Assembly (NCBI RefSeq): GCF_965638725.1
Contig: NC_134949.1
Coordinates: forward strand, 119,721,794 to 119,785,793
Length of the DNA stretch: 64,000 nt
Origin: Aptenodytes patagonicus
Taxonomy: Eukaryota > Chordata > Aves > Sphenisciformes > Spheniscidae
Direction of reading: 5' to 3'
Below the pieces are notes generated by a model, which ran no database searches, was not told where the DNA came from, and was given only the letters and a program-made list of their open reading frames with translations. A program made the translations under genes and the position numbers. This document shows positions 25,701 to 39,700 of this stretch, one piece after another (within the stretch, counting starts at the first letter, position 1; each line of letters opens with the position of its first letter).

Positions 25701-28700
25701 CTTGGGAAATGTGATCGGTGGTGCTGTAGGCTAGGTGTGCACAGGACTGCAACCTCTATTTCAACCAAGCCTGGATACCAAAAATTTTGCGTTCATTTAT
25801 CGCAGACCAAAAAGCCAGTGCCCCAAGTAATAATTTGCACTGCAAGACATAACGTTCTCACTTCTTTGGCAGCTTTCATACTGGCCCCTATTTCTCCCTT
25901 CTTGTAGTAATGAGGAGTTGCTAAAAATCAAATTTATTGGATTGACCTATCTTAAAATACACTTTTGCTGTCTTGCTTCTAGCAGACTCAGTGTAGCAGG
26001 CACCCTGTCTGTAATTTCCACAGTCTGGACTCCTCCAGTTGTGCATGCTGGAAGAGTAGAAGATCTTTGTCTTTTGACATTCACCCAAGTATTTATTGTA
26101 CGTGTCCACATCTGTATCATGCTTAAAAGAGTCATCATAGAAAAAAAGTGAAATAATAGGGGGGGGGAAGTCAGTAAAGGAAGAGAGTAAAAGGAAAAAG
26201 AGGAATCAGCTCATTTTTGACAGAGAGAAAAATGTAGCAAACCTAAAAATCTCCTCAGATCCTGAAAGCAAAGAGAAGAATTTGAGAAAGATATAGCCAT
26301 ATATTGCAAGGATAAAATAGGATGCATTTTAATATTTTTAAGCTAGCTTATGTTTCACGTTTAGTATTCTTACAATAGGCAGACGAGTATTCTAGCATTA
26401 AATACATTTTCTCCAATATGCTCTTTTATATTTTACACACAATTTGAAACATCTGGTAAATGACTTGTTCTCCTGAAGCACAGCAGAGAGCATGCTTGGA
26501 TGATCCACTGCTGTTTGTGAAATGTTTCTCTCTGTGGAACACTTCCCTTCCATTTCCTCTCCATTTTTGCTATTTGCTTATTCTGAAAATAACAACACTA
26601 ATCTGAAAGTACCATAACAGATTAGAGTATTGATTGTGCTGTGAGAATGAAACAATAATATACAACAGATGACATGTTTTACTACTGAAAGACCACAACG
26701 TTAATAAGATGGGGTCTTCAGAAATAAGAGTTCTCTTGAGAGTGATGAATTGAGATGCCACACTACTGTAGTACAGACCATTGTGCCATAGCTTATTTGG
26801 AATTTGTCATTTATTTTAAGAGTGGTTATTTTTTGACAGGCAGCTTGGTATAGAGGTGTTCTCTGACTCTTATTATTCAGGAAATGTCGTATCTTTTAAT
26901 ATATGCCCTAGTCATCTTTCCCACTCACTTCCTAGGCGATACATGAGATTTTTCAGTTTTCAGCTACAGTTATAAGTAGCCCCTAAAACTGGGTTGGCTT
27001 TTTGTTGCAGTAAAACTTATAGCCTGTTATAGTACCGAATAGCCTTCTAATGGCTACTGTTTTGAGGATGCCACTGTCAGCCTTGCAATAATTGAGAAAA
27101 AACATAATCATAAACAAGATAGGACTTCTCTTCTAGCTAGCTCAGATGAAATACGTTGGGCAGACATTATGGGAACTGTTACCTTCTGCTCTTTGACTAG
27201 AAACACCATAAGAGATACCAGAATAAACAAATCTCTGCAATGCATTTCTGTATCTAGCAAGGTATTATGTTGAGTGCTCATTCCTCTTCCTAAGCCTTAC
27301 AAGCCCCATACCTGTTTTTTTTTTAACAGTTTTAGTCCTGAAATTGGTTACATTCTTAGCAATAGAATTACAGCGGTCAACATGCTCAAAGAAGTTGCAT
27401 TCAAGTACAGCAAAATAATACTGACCTTATACAAGCCTGTATTCCACTGAGCCAAATTCATACCTTTAGTCATTTTAGTACCATCTGCATGCTGGCATAG
27501 ACATTTTTTGTCTAGAAGAAATTAAGAATGAGATGAGCAGAAATTCAGCCACTGCAAGCCCAGTCTTGCAATCCACCCAAGAATGGTGCTTTCTTGAGAT
27601 GAATAATTTATAGCAGTGGGTTTTGCATATATGAGTCCAGTGAGTGCATAATTTGAGCATGTAGATTTCTGGACTGAAGATTATTTCTTTTCCTTGTATC
27701 TGTGTGAGATTATTTCCAGGGTTATCTAACAGCGAAGGCTTTTACTCCCTCAGTCCTTTAAAAAGATATTTTAATTATTTGTTTTGCACATGACACCCTT
27801 AGCTGGCTCAGGAAATGCAGAAATACAAACCCTTCCCCCTAATGCAGATGGCTACTACATCAAAAGCAAAGCACTTTTTCACATGATAATCATTTTAGGA
27901 AGTCTGGGTGGGGGAGAGATTATAAATAGATACGGCTTCTTAGGCAACTTATCTTTTAAAAACAAAAAACCAAAACATTAATTACCATGAAATTCACCCA
28001 GGCTGAGTAATGACCACAACTATTCTCACATTATATCACAAAATACAAACGTGTTCAGAAGTAGAGCTGGACATGAGAAGTGATGAGGTTATGGAAAGGT
28101 AATGGGGAAAGGTTCAAGGAATCTCTCCGTCTACAGACCACAAAAATTAAAGAAAAATGCAACCACAGAACTGGAATGTGTTTGATAAAAAAGAAATGCA
28201 ATCTGTGGAAACTCGTCAGATTTTCTGACTGGCAACTATTATCTTCAAAAACATAATGAAAACAGCACTTCAGACAATAGGCAATTGCTATGAATTTTAT
28301 TTTGTAAATGATAAGTTATTTTCTCACTGAAGTCTAGAATAGGCCTACCTTCTAAGTGGAAGTTTGAGAGTCTAGAGGAGTTTCAATTACTCCAAATCTT
28401 TTCAGATGTTTTGCAAAAGCAAAGAAGTAATCTAGCAACTCTAGGTCAATGATGGAACAATGGGCAAAGGGAGGAAAGGGAGTGAGGACATCCACAAGGA
28501 CGTCTGACCTCCAGAGTCCAGCTTCCCCCGTCCCTTCTTTACACCAGTCGGCACACCGAGGTCAGTGAGAAATGAAGGTCACAATGAACAGAAACAAAGA
28601 GAAGGAAGCATAAAATAACAATTTCAAGCAGTATAAGAGATGTGAAGGAAGAATGCCATATTCTGTATATTTCTCTTCAATAACTGGAAACGACACTGTC

Positions 28701-31700
28701 TCTTGACTCTCATACCTCACAGACTGCCCGTACATTTCAGGGAAAAGCAGATTACACCCTTATTTTATGTTAACTTGAACCATTATTGAGTTTTTTTGCT
28801 GTTATAACAGTTTTCCTCTTCTAAGAGGTCCTTATTAGTATTCTTATTCAACAGGTCAAGATGACAGTTTATTACTCAATTTCTGTTAGAAATAATATCT
28901 AGTAATGTGTAGGTATCTAAAACTTACAGAAACTGTAGAGATACAAATTAATATTGGACCACACGATAAATAGAGAACTAAATTGCTGGAATCTTCCACA
29001 TGAAAACAACCTCAAACATACAAACACAGGACCTAGGTGAGGGGAGTAGATAAATTTAAAAATAAATCTATAGATACTTCAAATGCCACAGTAATCCCCC
29101 AAACTGCGAACCTTAATGATGCTAAAGCAAGATCAGAATTTATCCCCTTACTGACCACTACCAAGCCAACATCAATAAAATCTCCACTTAGTTCCAATAT
29201 GAATGAAAATTGGTTTCTCTGATGTTGAGGGCACCTGACATGAAGCTGACCAGTCACAACTGCTGGCATAAATAATACATCTACCAGCCCATTATCTCAT
29301 TTGTTTTATTTTGCTGTGGAGGATAGGATTGAAAGGACTTGCTTGCCAACCTGTAACTGGATGAGAACAAGTCTGTCTCTGTCTTCATGTCCAAAAGCAT
29401 GCAAGCGCAAGAGACGAGTGAATTTTCTGTAGTGGCAGTAATACGAAAGCCTAGATGTATATTTGGGAAGGAGTGAAGTCCCTAGGTGGCAGCTGCGTTC
29501 ACTGACTAAAGAAAGATTTGGTCATTGGAAACCTACTGTGATGACTTGCAAGCAGAAAACCTCAGCTCATATGTTCTTCCCACCTCAACACACAGATGTG
29601 GAAACCCTGAAAGAAATTTTCATTAAAATATCCGATAATAAACTGAATGGATTCATAACACTTAATAAGCCCTGTCAGAGGAGTCACTGGTCACTTAACT
29701 CCAAAGAATCCAGAAAGGAAAATGGAAATTCCTGTCTGAAACACAGGGTAAAACCAAAGCTTCTGACATAATCGGTTAGTCACTGCGGAAGCCGGAGGAG
29801 CACATGAAAGAGTATGCTGAGAAACTGTCAATAAAACAGCAGGAGGGAAAACTTATGGGGCTTCACAATACGCAGGACTTGCAGAAGGGAGCCACCATGG
29901 GCAGAGAAGGCAGAACCTTGTTTGCCTCCTCAGAGATATCCGAGTGGGAGAAGGGATTTAGGCAAGGAATAAGAAGTTACAAGGACTGTCTGCTACATGT
30001 GCGTACAAGCCAGACATTCTGCCCCAGGAGGAAGAGTACTGTGAAATAAGTACTCAATTACCTAAAATTAGAACCAGTGACATGGTTAATTTATTATACT
30101 GCAAGCTGCTGCCTTATGACATGCTTGATATTGAGAAGATTAATTTCTATTCATGTATTTTAGCCTACCAAGCAAAATTTTAATAAATAAACTTTGTGGC
30201 CCTGAACTTTCCTATGCTTTTATGCAGATTCAAAAAATCAGTTTGCCATACTGCACAGATAGAAGCTTATTTGAAACTGAATGCACTGGAAAATTGTGCA
30301 AGACCAAGTGATGAAGAAAATAACTAGAATTTCATATAAGCACTGGTAAGGGAAGAATAATTATGTAACTAAGCTTCCTGCATGCCCTTCACAAACCTTT
30401 GTAACTGGAAGTACCGATATCTTTTAAGGAAAAAAACACCATGGAGACTGCAAGTCGAAAGATTTTATAAGAATCATTAAAGGGCCCTTCTTCTCTTCAC
30501 ATCTGGCCTGGCCTATGTTGTAGATTTCATGCTGTTTAGCTACATCTAAAAACATGGAGACAGAATTGCTTAAAATCAAGCAAATATACTATTAATGAAG
30601 TATAGGACAATAACTGATATATCTTTAAGATTACCCCAGAGGTTGCTTATTCATGTCTATATATCTTTCAGTTTTTACTTATTTTACTTAGCTAAAAAAA
30701 AGTAAAATTTAAGAGTTTTTACAGTAAAAACCATTAGGTATTGGCTTAAGACTACTTAGCGAGCTGATGTGACACAACGTTACAAGTCACGTCAAATTAT
30801 ATAAGGTGTGAAGGATTGTTTTCATTTCCCTTTCCCACGTCTCATTTATTTTGTAGACTTCCATGTCATTTAAAGGTTTCTTTTCACAAATATTAATATA
30901 TTATTAATTTATAGCATTTACTGGAAAAAGAAACCAATGTTGGAAAAAATTGAAGCCTGTCTAACCGTACATGTGGTGCAATCCCCACTGCTTGCCCACA
31001 GTCCTTCCATGGGCTTGTCTATTTGTAGACAACTCTGAACCAGAAAGAGAACTGGGGTTAATCATTGAAGGAGCCATAGTACTTTGCATGAGGTTTTGGG
31101 ACAAGAATTTTAAAACTTGGCTGTCATGTGTCGATGCAAAATCATTCTTTCTGCAGTTGTTTCCAAGAGGATCCATTTTGCCAAACTTTTACCTCTTTGA
31201 AGGAAGTAGAATTAGGGAAGGGAAACTGTGGCCTAATTCTGCTCTCAAACTTTCTACAATGTCATATTTCTCTCTCCCTTGCTTCTGAGACCATACCTTT
31301 AATGTCAGCAGGATAGGGGAATGCGGTCCCAATGTCATGGAGACACCGAGGTTTGACCCTTCTCTGTGAAAGGAGGCGTGGATTTGCGTGTCTGAACTTG
31401 ACTGGAGGTAGCTACCTGTCACACGAAGCCTGAGCAGTGTGACCCCAGGAAGAGGAGACCTAAGTAAGGGGAGGCAGAAGTCTTGATGGTTTGAATTACT
31501 ACACCTCCTCAGCCACCTTTTCTTCCAACATACCCATCTTTCTCCATTGAGCATACTGGGAACTGCAGTTCTCCACGATGCACCTAAATACATTGCTGAG
31601 AAGGTGTTCACAGCGTCTTCTTAACAGGCAGGACTATCCAGAGGATGTTTAGCAAGCTCACGTTTTCTAAGAAGCACTAGATTTTCCTTCTTTTGTACAG

Positions 31701-32747
31701 ACTTTAAAGTACCCTGGAGTCCTCGTCACCAGTTTGGGCACATAGACTTGTCTTTCCAGAGTAATTAAGCCCCTATATGTGAGCTATCAGGTCTCATTTG
31801 CTCCTATTGCAATGGCCTTTGAGCTCAATTAATCTCAGCTGTACGTGGCCTGGGGCAGCCATAATGGGTGCTCAGCACCAACAAACATTTTACCTTCATT
31901 TTTACCAAAATTTAAATTGTTCCTGGGTGATCGCACTGTGCTAAGGCGTGAGCGTACCAGCTGCAGGCCAAGGCATCTCAGTGCTGCGTGCTGTACTGTC
32001 ACAGGAAGGAACTTCCCCTGTCCCAAAGACCTGTCTTTGCCGTTTGATCTAAGGGCAATGAGTATGCCAACACTGCTCAGTCTGGGGTCGATGAACTGGA
32101 GCATTTATTTTATGATGGTCACGTAAGTTGTCAGTGTGCTCAGCATGCTGCTCAGAGCCGTGGCGGGTACGTCACTAATACAATACACAGGTTGGCAGAG
32201 GGAGCCTGAGACATGGCAATATCGTGTAACAAGTTCAAATGAACTTACTGTCCATGCCTTATAGCAGATGACTGGAGTTGTAAAGATGTATCTGCAAGAG
32301 GTCTGAGATGTTATGACCACTAGCCATCTGGATAGTGCAAAATGCAGCTGAAAGAGCAAGATATATTCACTGTCAACAAGGCTTTTTTCCTCACAGAAAG
32401 TTCTGTTAGCAGGAAACTAAATAACATCAACAAAAATGGACAGAAAAGCAGCACATTAAGGCCTAGTCTGTCCTATAATCCTGAATGTATAGATACAATT
32501 CCCCAAAAGTGTCTTCTATTCCACACTTCCCAAGGAGCCATTTAATTAGCTCCTCCCTTCAATGCTTATGTAAGGAAAGGGAGCCTGCCCCCGCAGTTGG
32601 TTTAACTCTTTGTTCACAGGCCTCATGTCCTGCTCTGGAGCATTAGTGGAAATTTCTATCCAACAGATATTTGTAATTTTTTTTAAACAGCCTTAACATT
32701 TTTCTCCAGAAAAAAAAAGTCCTCCATGTCCATCCATCTGCCCCACG
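19741..32747. other. long intergenic stretch, no gene recognised
   Basis: About 13 kb of AT-rich DNA carries only short open frames. I checked those at 21950-22210 (minus), 25041-25379, 29033-29269 (minus), 29463-29771, 29804-30049 and 31189-31611 (minus). None shows a domain, cysteine pattern or signal peptide that I can assign. No CR1 or LTR sequence was recognised in this stretch. Confidence 0.55.
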
Positions 32748-32781
32748 CCCCCCCCCCCAAAAAAAAAAAAAAAAAAAAAAA
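32748..32781. repeat. C11-A23 homopolymer junction
   Basis: Eleven C are followed directly by 23 A. This may be a poly(A) remnant or simple low-complexity DNA. It is prone to length error in both replication and sequencing. Confidence 0.85.
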
Positions 32782-34275
32782 GAGGTTTCTCTACTCTCGG
32801 TGCTTCTAAGTGGAGCTGTTTGCCTAGGAAATTTAGAAGCAGGTAAGTCATAGTTAACTACATCTCTGAATTAAAACTTTCATCTGAAAAGCAAACCGAC
32901 TGCTGGGTTTTATTATTTTTTGTTATTACGTAAATGTCTCTTCTGTTTAGCAACAGAATCGTTAGATACCATTTGTGCATTCCCCCCTTTCTGAAATAAC
33001 AATTTACCCCTTGCCTTGCTCTCCACCCAGAAGTAGCAGGAAGATACTTGTTTCAGTGCTTCCTCTATCCTAATGCCTTGATCTCTGTAAATAAGGACTT
33101 GGATGTTGTCCTTACTGCTTCACACGAACACTTTGCAGAAGATAAATACCAGAGCGCAATGAAAATGTCTCACAGGCCTGCAGCCAAGTCCCTCCGCTCC
33201 GCTTCTGCGGCCAAGAGCCCTCTCCCCGAGGAGACGTGGGCTCCTGCCTCCTCAGCCAGCCTTGCCCTGCTGCCACAAGCTACCAAACACATGACCTGCC
33301 GCCAACAGCCCTCAAACACTTCTGCACAGGCTCTGTTTTACGCTCACTGCTTTCTCTGGGGCTGCTCAAGTATGAGATAAAGCGCACATGCCTGTGGTTG
33401 CAAAGGGGGATCTACCCTGGCTTGGCTGATGTGGAGAGGATCCAGGGGTGGGTATTGCCCGTTGGGCTTCTCTTTGCGGCATCCACGTCTCTGTTTACCT
33501 GGCTGATGTTGTCCTTCCAGACTCGACAGAGTTACAGCAAACCAGGTGGTCTGCCCTCTTTGGTTTGGGGAAGCCAAAGACACATGATGAGGGAAGAGGT
33601 AAATTACCCCACAGCAGACATGAAGGGAAAGCAGAAGGCACTCTTAGGCGGGGAAGAGGCGAACTGACCAGCTCCAGCCTGCCCGACAGGTTACTGTGTC
33701 CCCGGCCCTCACCTCGGACCGAAGGGACTGCAAAGCACCAGAGGCCTCCGCTGGCAGGGAAGGGGAGAATGGGCAGAGATGGCTACAGAGGCGCCTCTGA
33801 GACACCAGCCCCACACCAGCATGGTGTCCATCCCTTCCCAGGCTGAGGGCAAAGGGGGCTGCGCCCAGCAGAGTGCATGAAAACCAGCAGTGTCCTCTCT
33901 GAGCACCCTGCCAACACCATCTCTGAGTCCCTGCATCACCATTTATTGCAGGTGGTGGAGGAGGAGGAGAAGGGTTACAGAGTGCAGAGCTATGTAATGA
34001 ATATATATCTTCTCCTTTCAGGAACGGGAGAAAGTGGAGGGTATGAGGTGGGATCAGTCAAGATACAAAGAAAAAACTGAAAGCTTAATTCTTCTAGGGG
34101 GCTGCAGGGCCTAACATTATTTCATTGATTTTGAAGTGAAACTCATCCTTAATTTCAACAGGGAGTCTGAATTTTGCTTCAAAACAGATATCACATTATC
34201 TCACCCTACAAATTAACTTGCTCTCTCTCCTTTTATTTTAGCACTCTCTCTGCCAATAAAAGTGCATATTTCATT
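32782..34275. other. intergenic DNA with a GC-rich patch at about 33.15-33.86 kb
   Basis: Open frames overlap on both strands at 33048-33380, 33236-33667, 33448-33846 and 33344-33583 (minus), as expected of a GC-rich, stop-poor patch. No protein family is recognised. Confidence 0.45.
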
Positions 34276-34291
34276 GGGGGGGGGGGGGGGG
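34276..34291. repeat. G16 homopolymer
   Basis: Sixteen consecutive G lie in AT-rich surroundings. The tract is simple low-complexity DNA and could form a G-quadruplex. Confidence 0.85.
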
Positions 34292-37200
34292 AAGCAAGCT
34301 TTTCAATGCAGAAAGAGAATGAAAAAGAAAGAGAAGACCATATGGCCCAGATACTGTAGCTGCTTATTGTACAACATGCAGAGACAGGTTTTTATGCTCT
34401 GCTGTTGTGCTTAAATAACACAAGGACATTTGTTAATGTAGAGCCCATCACATTTGAAAGACCTACTCAGCCCATGGCAAATAAAAAAAAAATCATCTTC
34501 TCCAATTTAAACAAAAAACACAATAAAAATAAAATGTTTGCTTATTTGTGCAACTACTGAGATGAAAAAAGTTATAGATTAATATAAACAATAAGGGATA
34601 AGTTATCTTTACTCCAGCCATTACAAATAGGCTACTCAATATTTCTTTTAGCACCTGCTAACAGCTTTTCAGCATTCCTTTCTAACATTTGCAACACATA
34701 CACCATTGCACAGTATTTACATTTCAAACAAAAAAGGAAAGCTTCCTGCTCTCAAAAATAGTTGTTTCTGACAAAACCACTTAAAATAATACTCTACCTC
34801 TTGATCTTAAACTCACCAACAGCATCATTTCACCACTTATTACACACATAAAAGAACATGCAGGCTGTAAAGATAACTACCCAAAATGCAGGAAATTTAG
34901 TAATTAAAGACTGCATCACAATATGCCTTAATCTCCATCACTTACAGCAAACATTGGCCTGTAATTAGCTGTATTATTATTGCACTATAGTACAAAGGAT
35001 TTTACAGGCAGAGGAAGAGAAAACCGCTGCCCCAAATTCAACCAGCTGCAGCTAATCCAAGGGCTGCAGCCAACATGTCCCACTCAGTCTTTTCTTCCAA
35101 GGCATATTGCATCTGCCACCTGGGTCACATTAAACTAATCAGCACAGACCGAGCAGGGAAGGTGCAGGCAACCTCCTGGCCCGGGAGGCCTGGCCCTCGC
35201 TTGTGTGCACGGCTTTCCTGGCATGCCTCTGGCTGGGGAGAAGGACATGGTCAGATCTCCAAAGCAGTGGAATTACCTTGGGAACAGCCCTTTGGTTTGT
35301 GAAACAGGAGACAAAAAGGCTCTGACCCATACTTACTGCAAAGAAAATGTCAGTGCTAAGAACTGCTTCTTTGGAGACCCCCTCTCTCACCTGTGTGTCT
35401 TTCTTGTCAGAGCTGCCCACAAGAAGATTTTCCAAGTCAAAAAGCCTTACGTGAGTCCACGGTCTTGCTCAGCTGAGATAGCCCTTAATTAAATACTAGC
35501 AAACTATTAAAGCTAATAAGTGGGCCAAATGCTGACCCCTGCTGCCATTGCTTCCCCTCCTTCAGCAGGATAAGGAGTCTGTGAAGCTGCTGGATCCCCC
35601 CCATACCAAGGACTTCCTGCCCTCAGGTGACATGGAGCAGCTTCTCAGCAAAGCTGCTCCGTGTCCCTGGTGTGGAGGAAGCCCACCCGAACAGCCGCTG
35701 GGTCCCTCGCAGCTCTCTTGGAGTGGGGGCTGCCTGGCCACTTGCCTCCGTTTGCCTGTGATGGAGGAAAGCGGCATAGCTCTGCATTTTCCTGCTCTTT
35801 CCCTGTGGCTGTGCCATCCTTGCTCTGCATACAACTTGGACAGACTGGGGAATCCGGAGTATTTCAGACTCTACTTGATAAGTGTTTCCAGTCATAATTG
35901 TGACTTTAACAGTTCTGGGCCCAAACCTCCCTGCTGTGACTTTGCTAAGAGGAATGGACTGATCTTACTCTGCTTATAAAGGGAATCGCATTGACCTCAC
36001 GTGGCTTTACTGTTACAAGTATATCCATAGGGTTGGACTCCTTAATCAAGACACTGAGGTTTGCATTTATCGTTACTATGTACTACTAGCAAATGCATTT
36101 CGTTCCCCAGTCTCTCTTCATCTGCCAATATGCTATAAGAGCAAAGTGTTGTGGAAAATCACTTCATCAGGAAGGAATCAAACACTGTTGCGAAATTTTC
36201 CTTAGAGTAATCCCATAATCTGGCAGTTCTTTGAAGAAGTCGTGCATCTGTAATGTGCAGACGTCTTATTGCTAGGGAACAAAGCTCGCCTGTAGTGACT
36301 ATTTGATGTTAAATTTAAGCTTAAACAAGACTGCTGTAACTGTTGCTTCTGCATGACACTGCCTTCACATTTGGATTTCAAAGGATTGTAATATTAAATT
36401 GCTTAAAAATAGCATTTATTGTTTCCAAAAATAATGCTGCCATCCTCAGATTTTAAAGTGCTGCTGACTGTGCTTTGTCTTCTGAGAGTTTGTCAGCTTT
36501 TCCATCACAGACCCTGCTGAGAAGCATATGGGGTAGGATTTATTATCTTCAGCTAGCTGAAATGGCATGTGACGTGAAATTTTTACTCTCCTGGGTATTG
36601 GATGCTTTTTTGTGTAAAGTTATGTCCATTAAGATGGTTTTGCTGGAGATGTCAGCAAACCTCGTGTGCTACCCAGTTCCTGAAATATCTTGAACTCTCC
36701 TCCAGGTTTCTGATGGCCCAAATATTTAAAGGTAGCAGATAACTAGCAGGGGCACAGGGATATGTAAGAGAAGATGTGTGACACTCAACCTCCTTCACGG
36801 TCCCACCAACCTGTAGTTTCAAATGCAGGAGAAAAGCAGGAGTGCTGGCCTTGTCATCTCCTGCACCTCTGAGCAGCAAGGAGGGGTAAGAGAGAGAACA
36901 GTTACTGCCTCCCTTTTCCTCCCACCCAACATGAAAACCAAGGGGGAGAGGGAGACTGATTTCCTAAAGCATGCAAGAGAGAGAAAGCTATTTAATGCTT
37001 GTCTGTATGTAACTGGGTTTGCCAACATGGCTTTAACCAGTGGAGCTATTTCTGTACATGTGAAAGTGCAAACCTCATTTAGATCGGCGAATGAAATTTC
37101 CTTGTTGGTATAGCTTAGATCAGTTCTCAGAATAGAATAAAGGACTTAGGCCAGTATAAATGCATCTTCATTAGGATTTTTTGCTGTTACAGCTATAACA

Positions 37201-39700
37201 AATCGGGTTGTGTTTTTCTTTTCCATGTTCTTCAGTGACATTACTATGCCAGCAATGCTTTTAAGAGCAAGCCTTACTTAGGCAGGTCTTGCGTGAGTCT
37301 GTCAAACAGCCCCTAGCAAAAGCAAACAAGCTCTCACTAGTCAGATGCGTAGGCAGACCCGAAGCAAGAAGAGAACTGACTGGCTACAATATACATCAGG
37401 CTCCACTGAAGGATAACATGAAGTAGATTTAGGCCACTTAACATTCAGGATGTCAGATACTCAGGTAGGTGGAAAAACCCATGGCCATGTGAATTGTGGC
37501 GAAAAGCAGCTAAGCAGCATGCCTGTAAGTTAAAAATTCTCCTCTAGAGTCGTGAAAATGTATGTGCCAAACACTTATCTTTTAGTAGTTCAGGGCTTGA
37601 GTAGCAAATAATTTCCATTCTTTGAAGCACTTTCCTGGCATCCAACTGAAATTGAATGCAAATTGTAGGATCCATTTTCCTGGCACTGAAAAAATCCATC
37701 TTTTCGTTTTCCCCTACGTAGCTCCCAACACCGCTCCACAACAGGCCAGGTCTTCATGAGTGCAGAGCTGGGGCTGTCTGGATAACCCCAGGTCAAAGAT
37801 CACTCTTCAACCCAGTTCTGTCAAAGGACCCTCCATAGTCACTGACATTAAAAGGAAAAATGATTCTCCCCCAGAACTGACAGCTGAAAACACCTGGACA
37901 GTAAGTACAGTAACTTTATGAAATTGTATTTTCTGTTCTCTGACACAGTGTCCCTCTTCAGGCCAAATCACTAAACCAAGTCTCTGCTGGAGATAACAAA
38001 CTAGATTTTGTCCCCTCCTGATTTAACAAGGTCCTTTGTAGTTTTGCCATTGCAAAGCTGTTTGAGCTGAATGACTGAGACCTGCTATCTCTATTCTTGG
38101 AAGTTATGGCCTATTCATCCTTACAGGCAGCTTTATTGCTGCACATTAGGTTGTCTGCAAACAGTCATCAGATCAACCATTTCCAATGGGAAGCCCTCTC
38201 CTGGTATCTTTAGGGAATGTAGTGTGCAAACGTTGGCTTTATTTTTCATTCTTTGACCAAATAATTTTCATGCTAGCAGGGAGAACACGTGTCTCGAGAG
38301 GAACCAGCGATGTGTAGAATCAATGACGCCAAACATAGAAGTTATTTCAGTAGCTCTGAGCTCAGATCAGGATCCCCTGCTGTGGGCCGCGTACGGTTGT
38401 GCTTGGCCCCACGCTGGAGTGGGTTTCGATCAGTCTGCGGCTCAGCAGCGGCCCTGGAGCCCAAGGGAAATGCCAGTACCTGCAGCTGGGGAGGGGAAGC
38501 CTGGCTAGAGAGGCTGCTTTGCAAAACCCCAAAGCACTGCTGGCACCAAGATGATGTCACTAGCTTACTTTAAATTAGCTGCTGTTGCCAACATATTCAT
38601 CTTCTCCTTCAAGTCTTTACATGACCCTCTCAATACTAGAAAGTGAAATTTCCATACTGCTGTAAGGAACCCAGAGACTGTTTCAAGCGCTCACGTACCT
38701 GTCAAATTCCCAACAAATATTCTGTCAGTGTCGTCCATGAACTCTCATCCAGAAACTCTCGAGAGCCCATCTCCCAGTAGGAGAGTCCAGCTGCAAAGCC
38801 CACTCCTGCCCTCCCAGCACCGGGGGTGTCTTCAGCATGGCAGTGTCAGGCTCTGCCTCCTCCTCCTCTGCACTACACCCCAAAGGCAGGAGCTCTCTCA
38901 TTCATTCCTTGCAGTTAAAGCTGTCATGCAGTGCTGAGAACATCTGTGGCACAGACTTAAATAATATCAATCTACTGATTTTTCAAGTCAGACCAACAGG
39001 AATCTAATTTAAAACCTGGAATACAGTTGTAAGTGTATGACTTAGCCTCACCAAAAGCCAGTGTCCTTATGTGGGTAATATCCATTACTTCAGACTGAGC
39101 TTTGGAAACAGACTTATACAAATTTTTGTCCCTATGCAAATGGAAGCATTAGCTCTGAATTGCCTGGCTTTTGCTAGCTTATATCAGATTCAAAATTATT
39201 TTGTGCAGGATTTTAACATTTATATTCTTTAATGCCTCCGACCTTCTTGTCTGCCAGGCAGCTGTTTAGTGTCCCCTTGGATCTGCTCCAGCTGGAGCTG
39301 AATTCAGATGTCACTCTGGGGGCTCTCCTTTCTGACATCAACTATTATTCCTTTAAAAGTGCAAATAAATACAACTATAAATTAAAAGAATCAAGAGGAA
39401 ACATGTGCAGAGTTTTTTTTTTTAATTTTTTTTTTATTCATCAAAGGCAGCTGAGTCCCTCTAGTGCTTCTGTGTTGTGCTCTGCGCTTGTTCCAGCAGG
39501 AGGATAATGAGAAATGGAAAACATCAGTCTTCATTATTTTAGCATATCCCTAAATGTGTGTATTGGTTCACTGGGAGAGAAAAAGGAGATAGACATTATA
39601 TTTCATTTAATTCACTTCTAAATCTGCCCAGGCCTGATTGTGAAATCTTATTTCCAACATATGTTTCAAAAGTTTCCACAATTAACAATTCCACAAAAGT
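34292..39700. other. intergenic DNA, no gene recognised
   Basis: The part at about 34400-35000 is A/T-rich and repeat-free, with many TAAT, AATAAA and GATAA cores, and is a possible conserved non-coding element. A GC-richer patch lies at about 35100-35850. No coding exon was recognised. A single gggttggactcc motif at about 36030 recalls CR1 but is too short to call. Confidence 0.5.

Noticed and set aside
29033..29269. Minus-strand frame with a run of hydrophobic residues resembling a domain
   Set aside because: No recognisable family was found, there is an equally open frame on the other strand, and there are no splice sites or neighbours to support it.
36020..36070. gggttggactcc block recalling CR1
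   Set aside because: The match is about 12 bases with no further CR1 sequence on either side.
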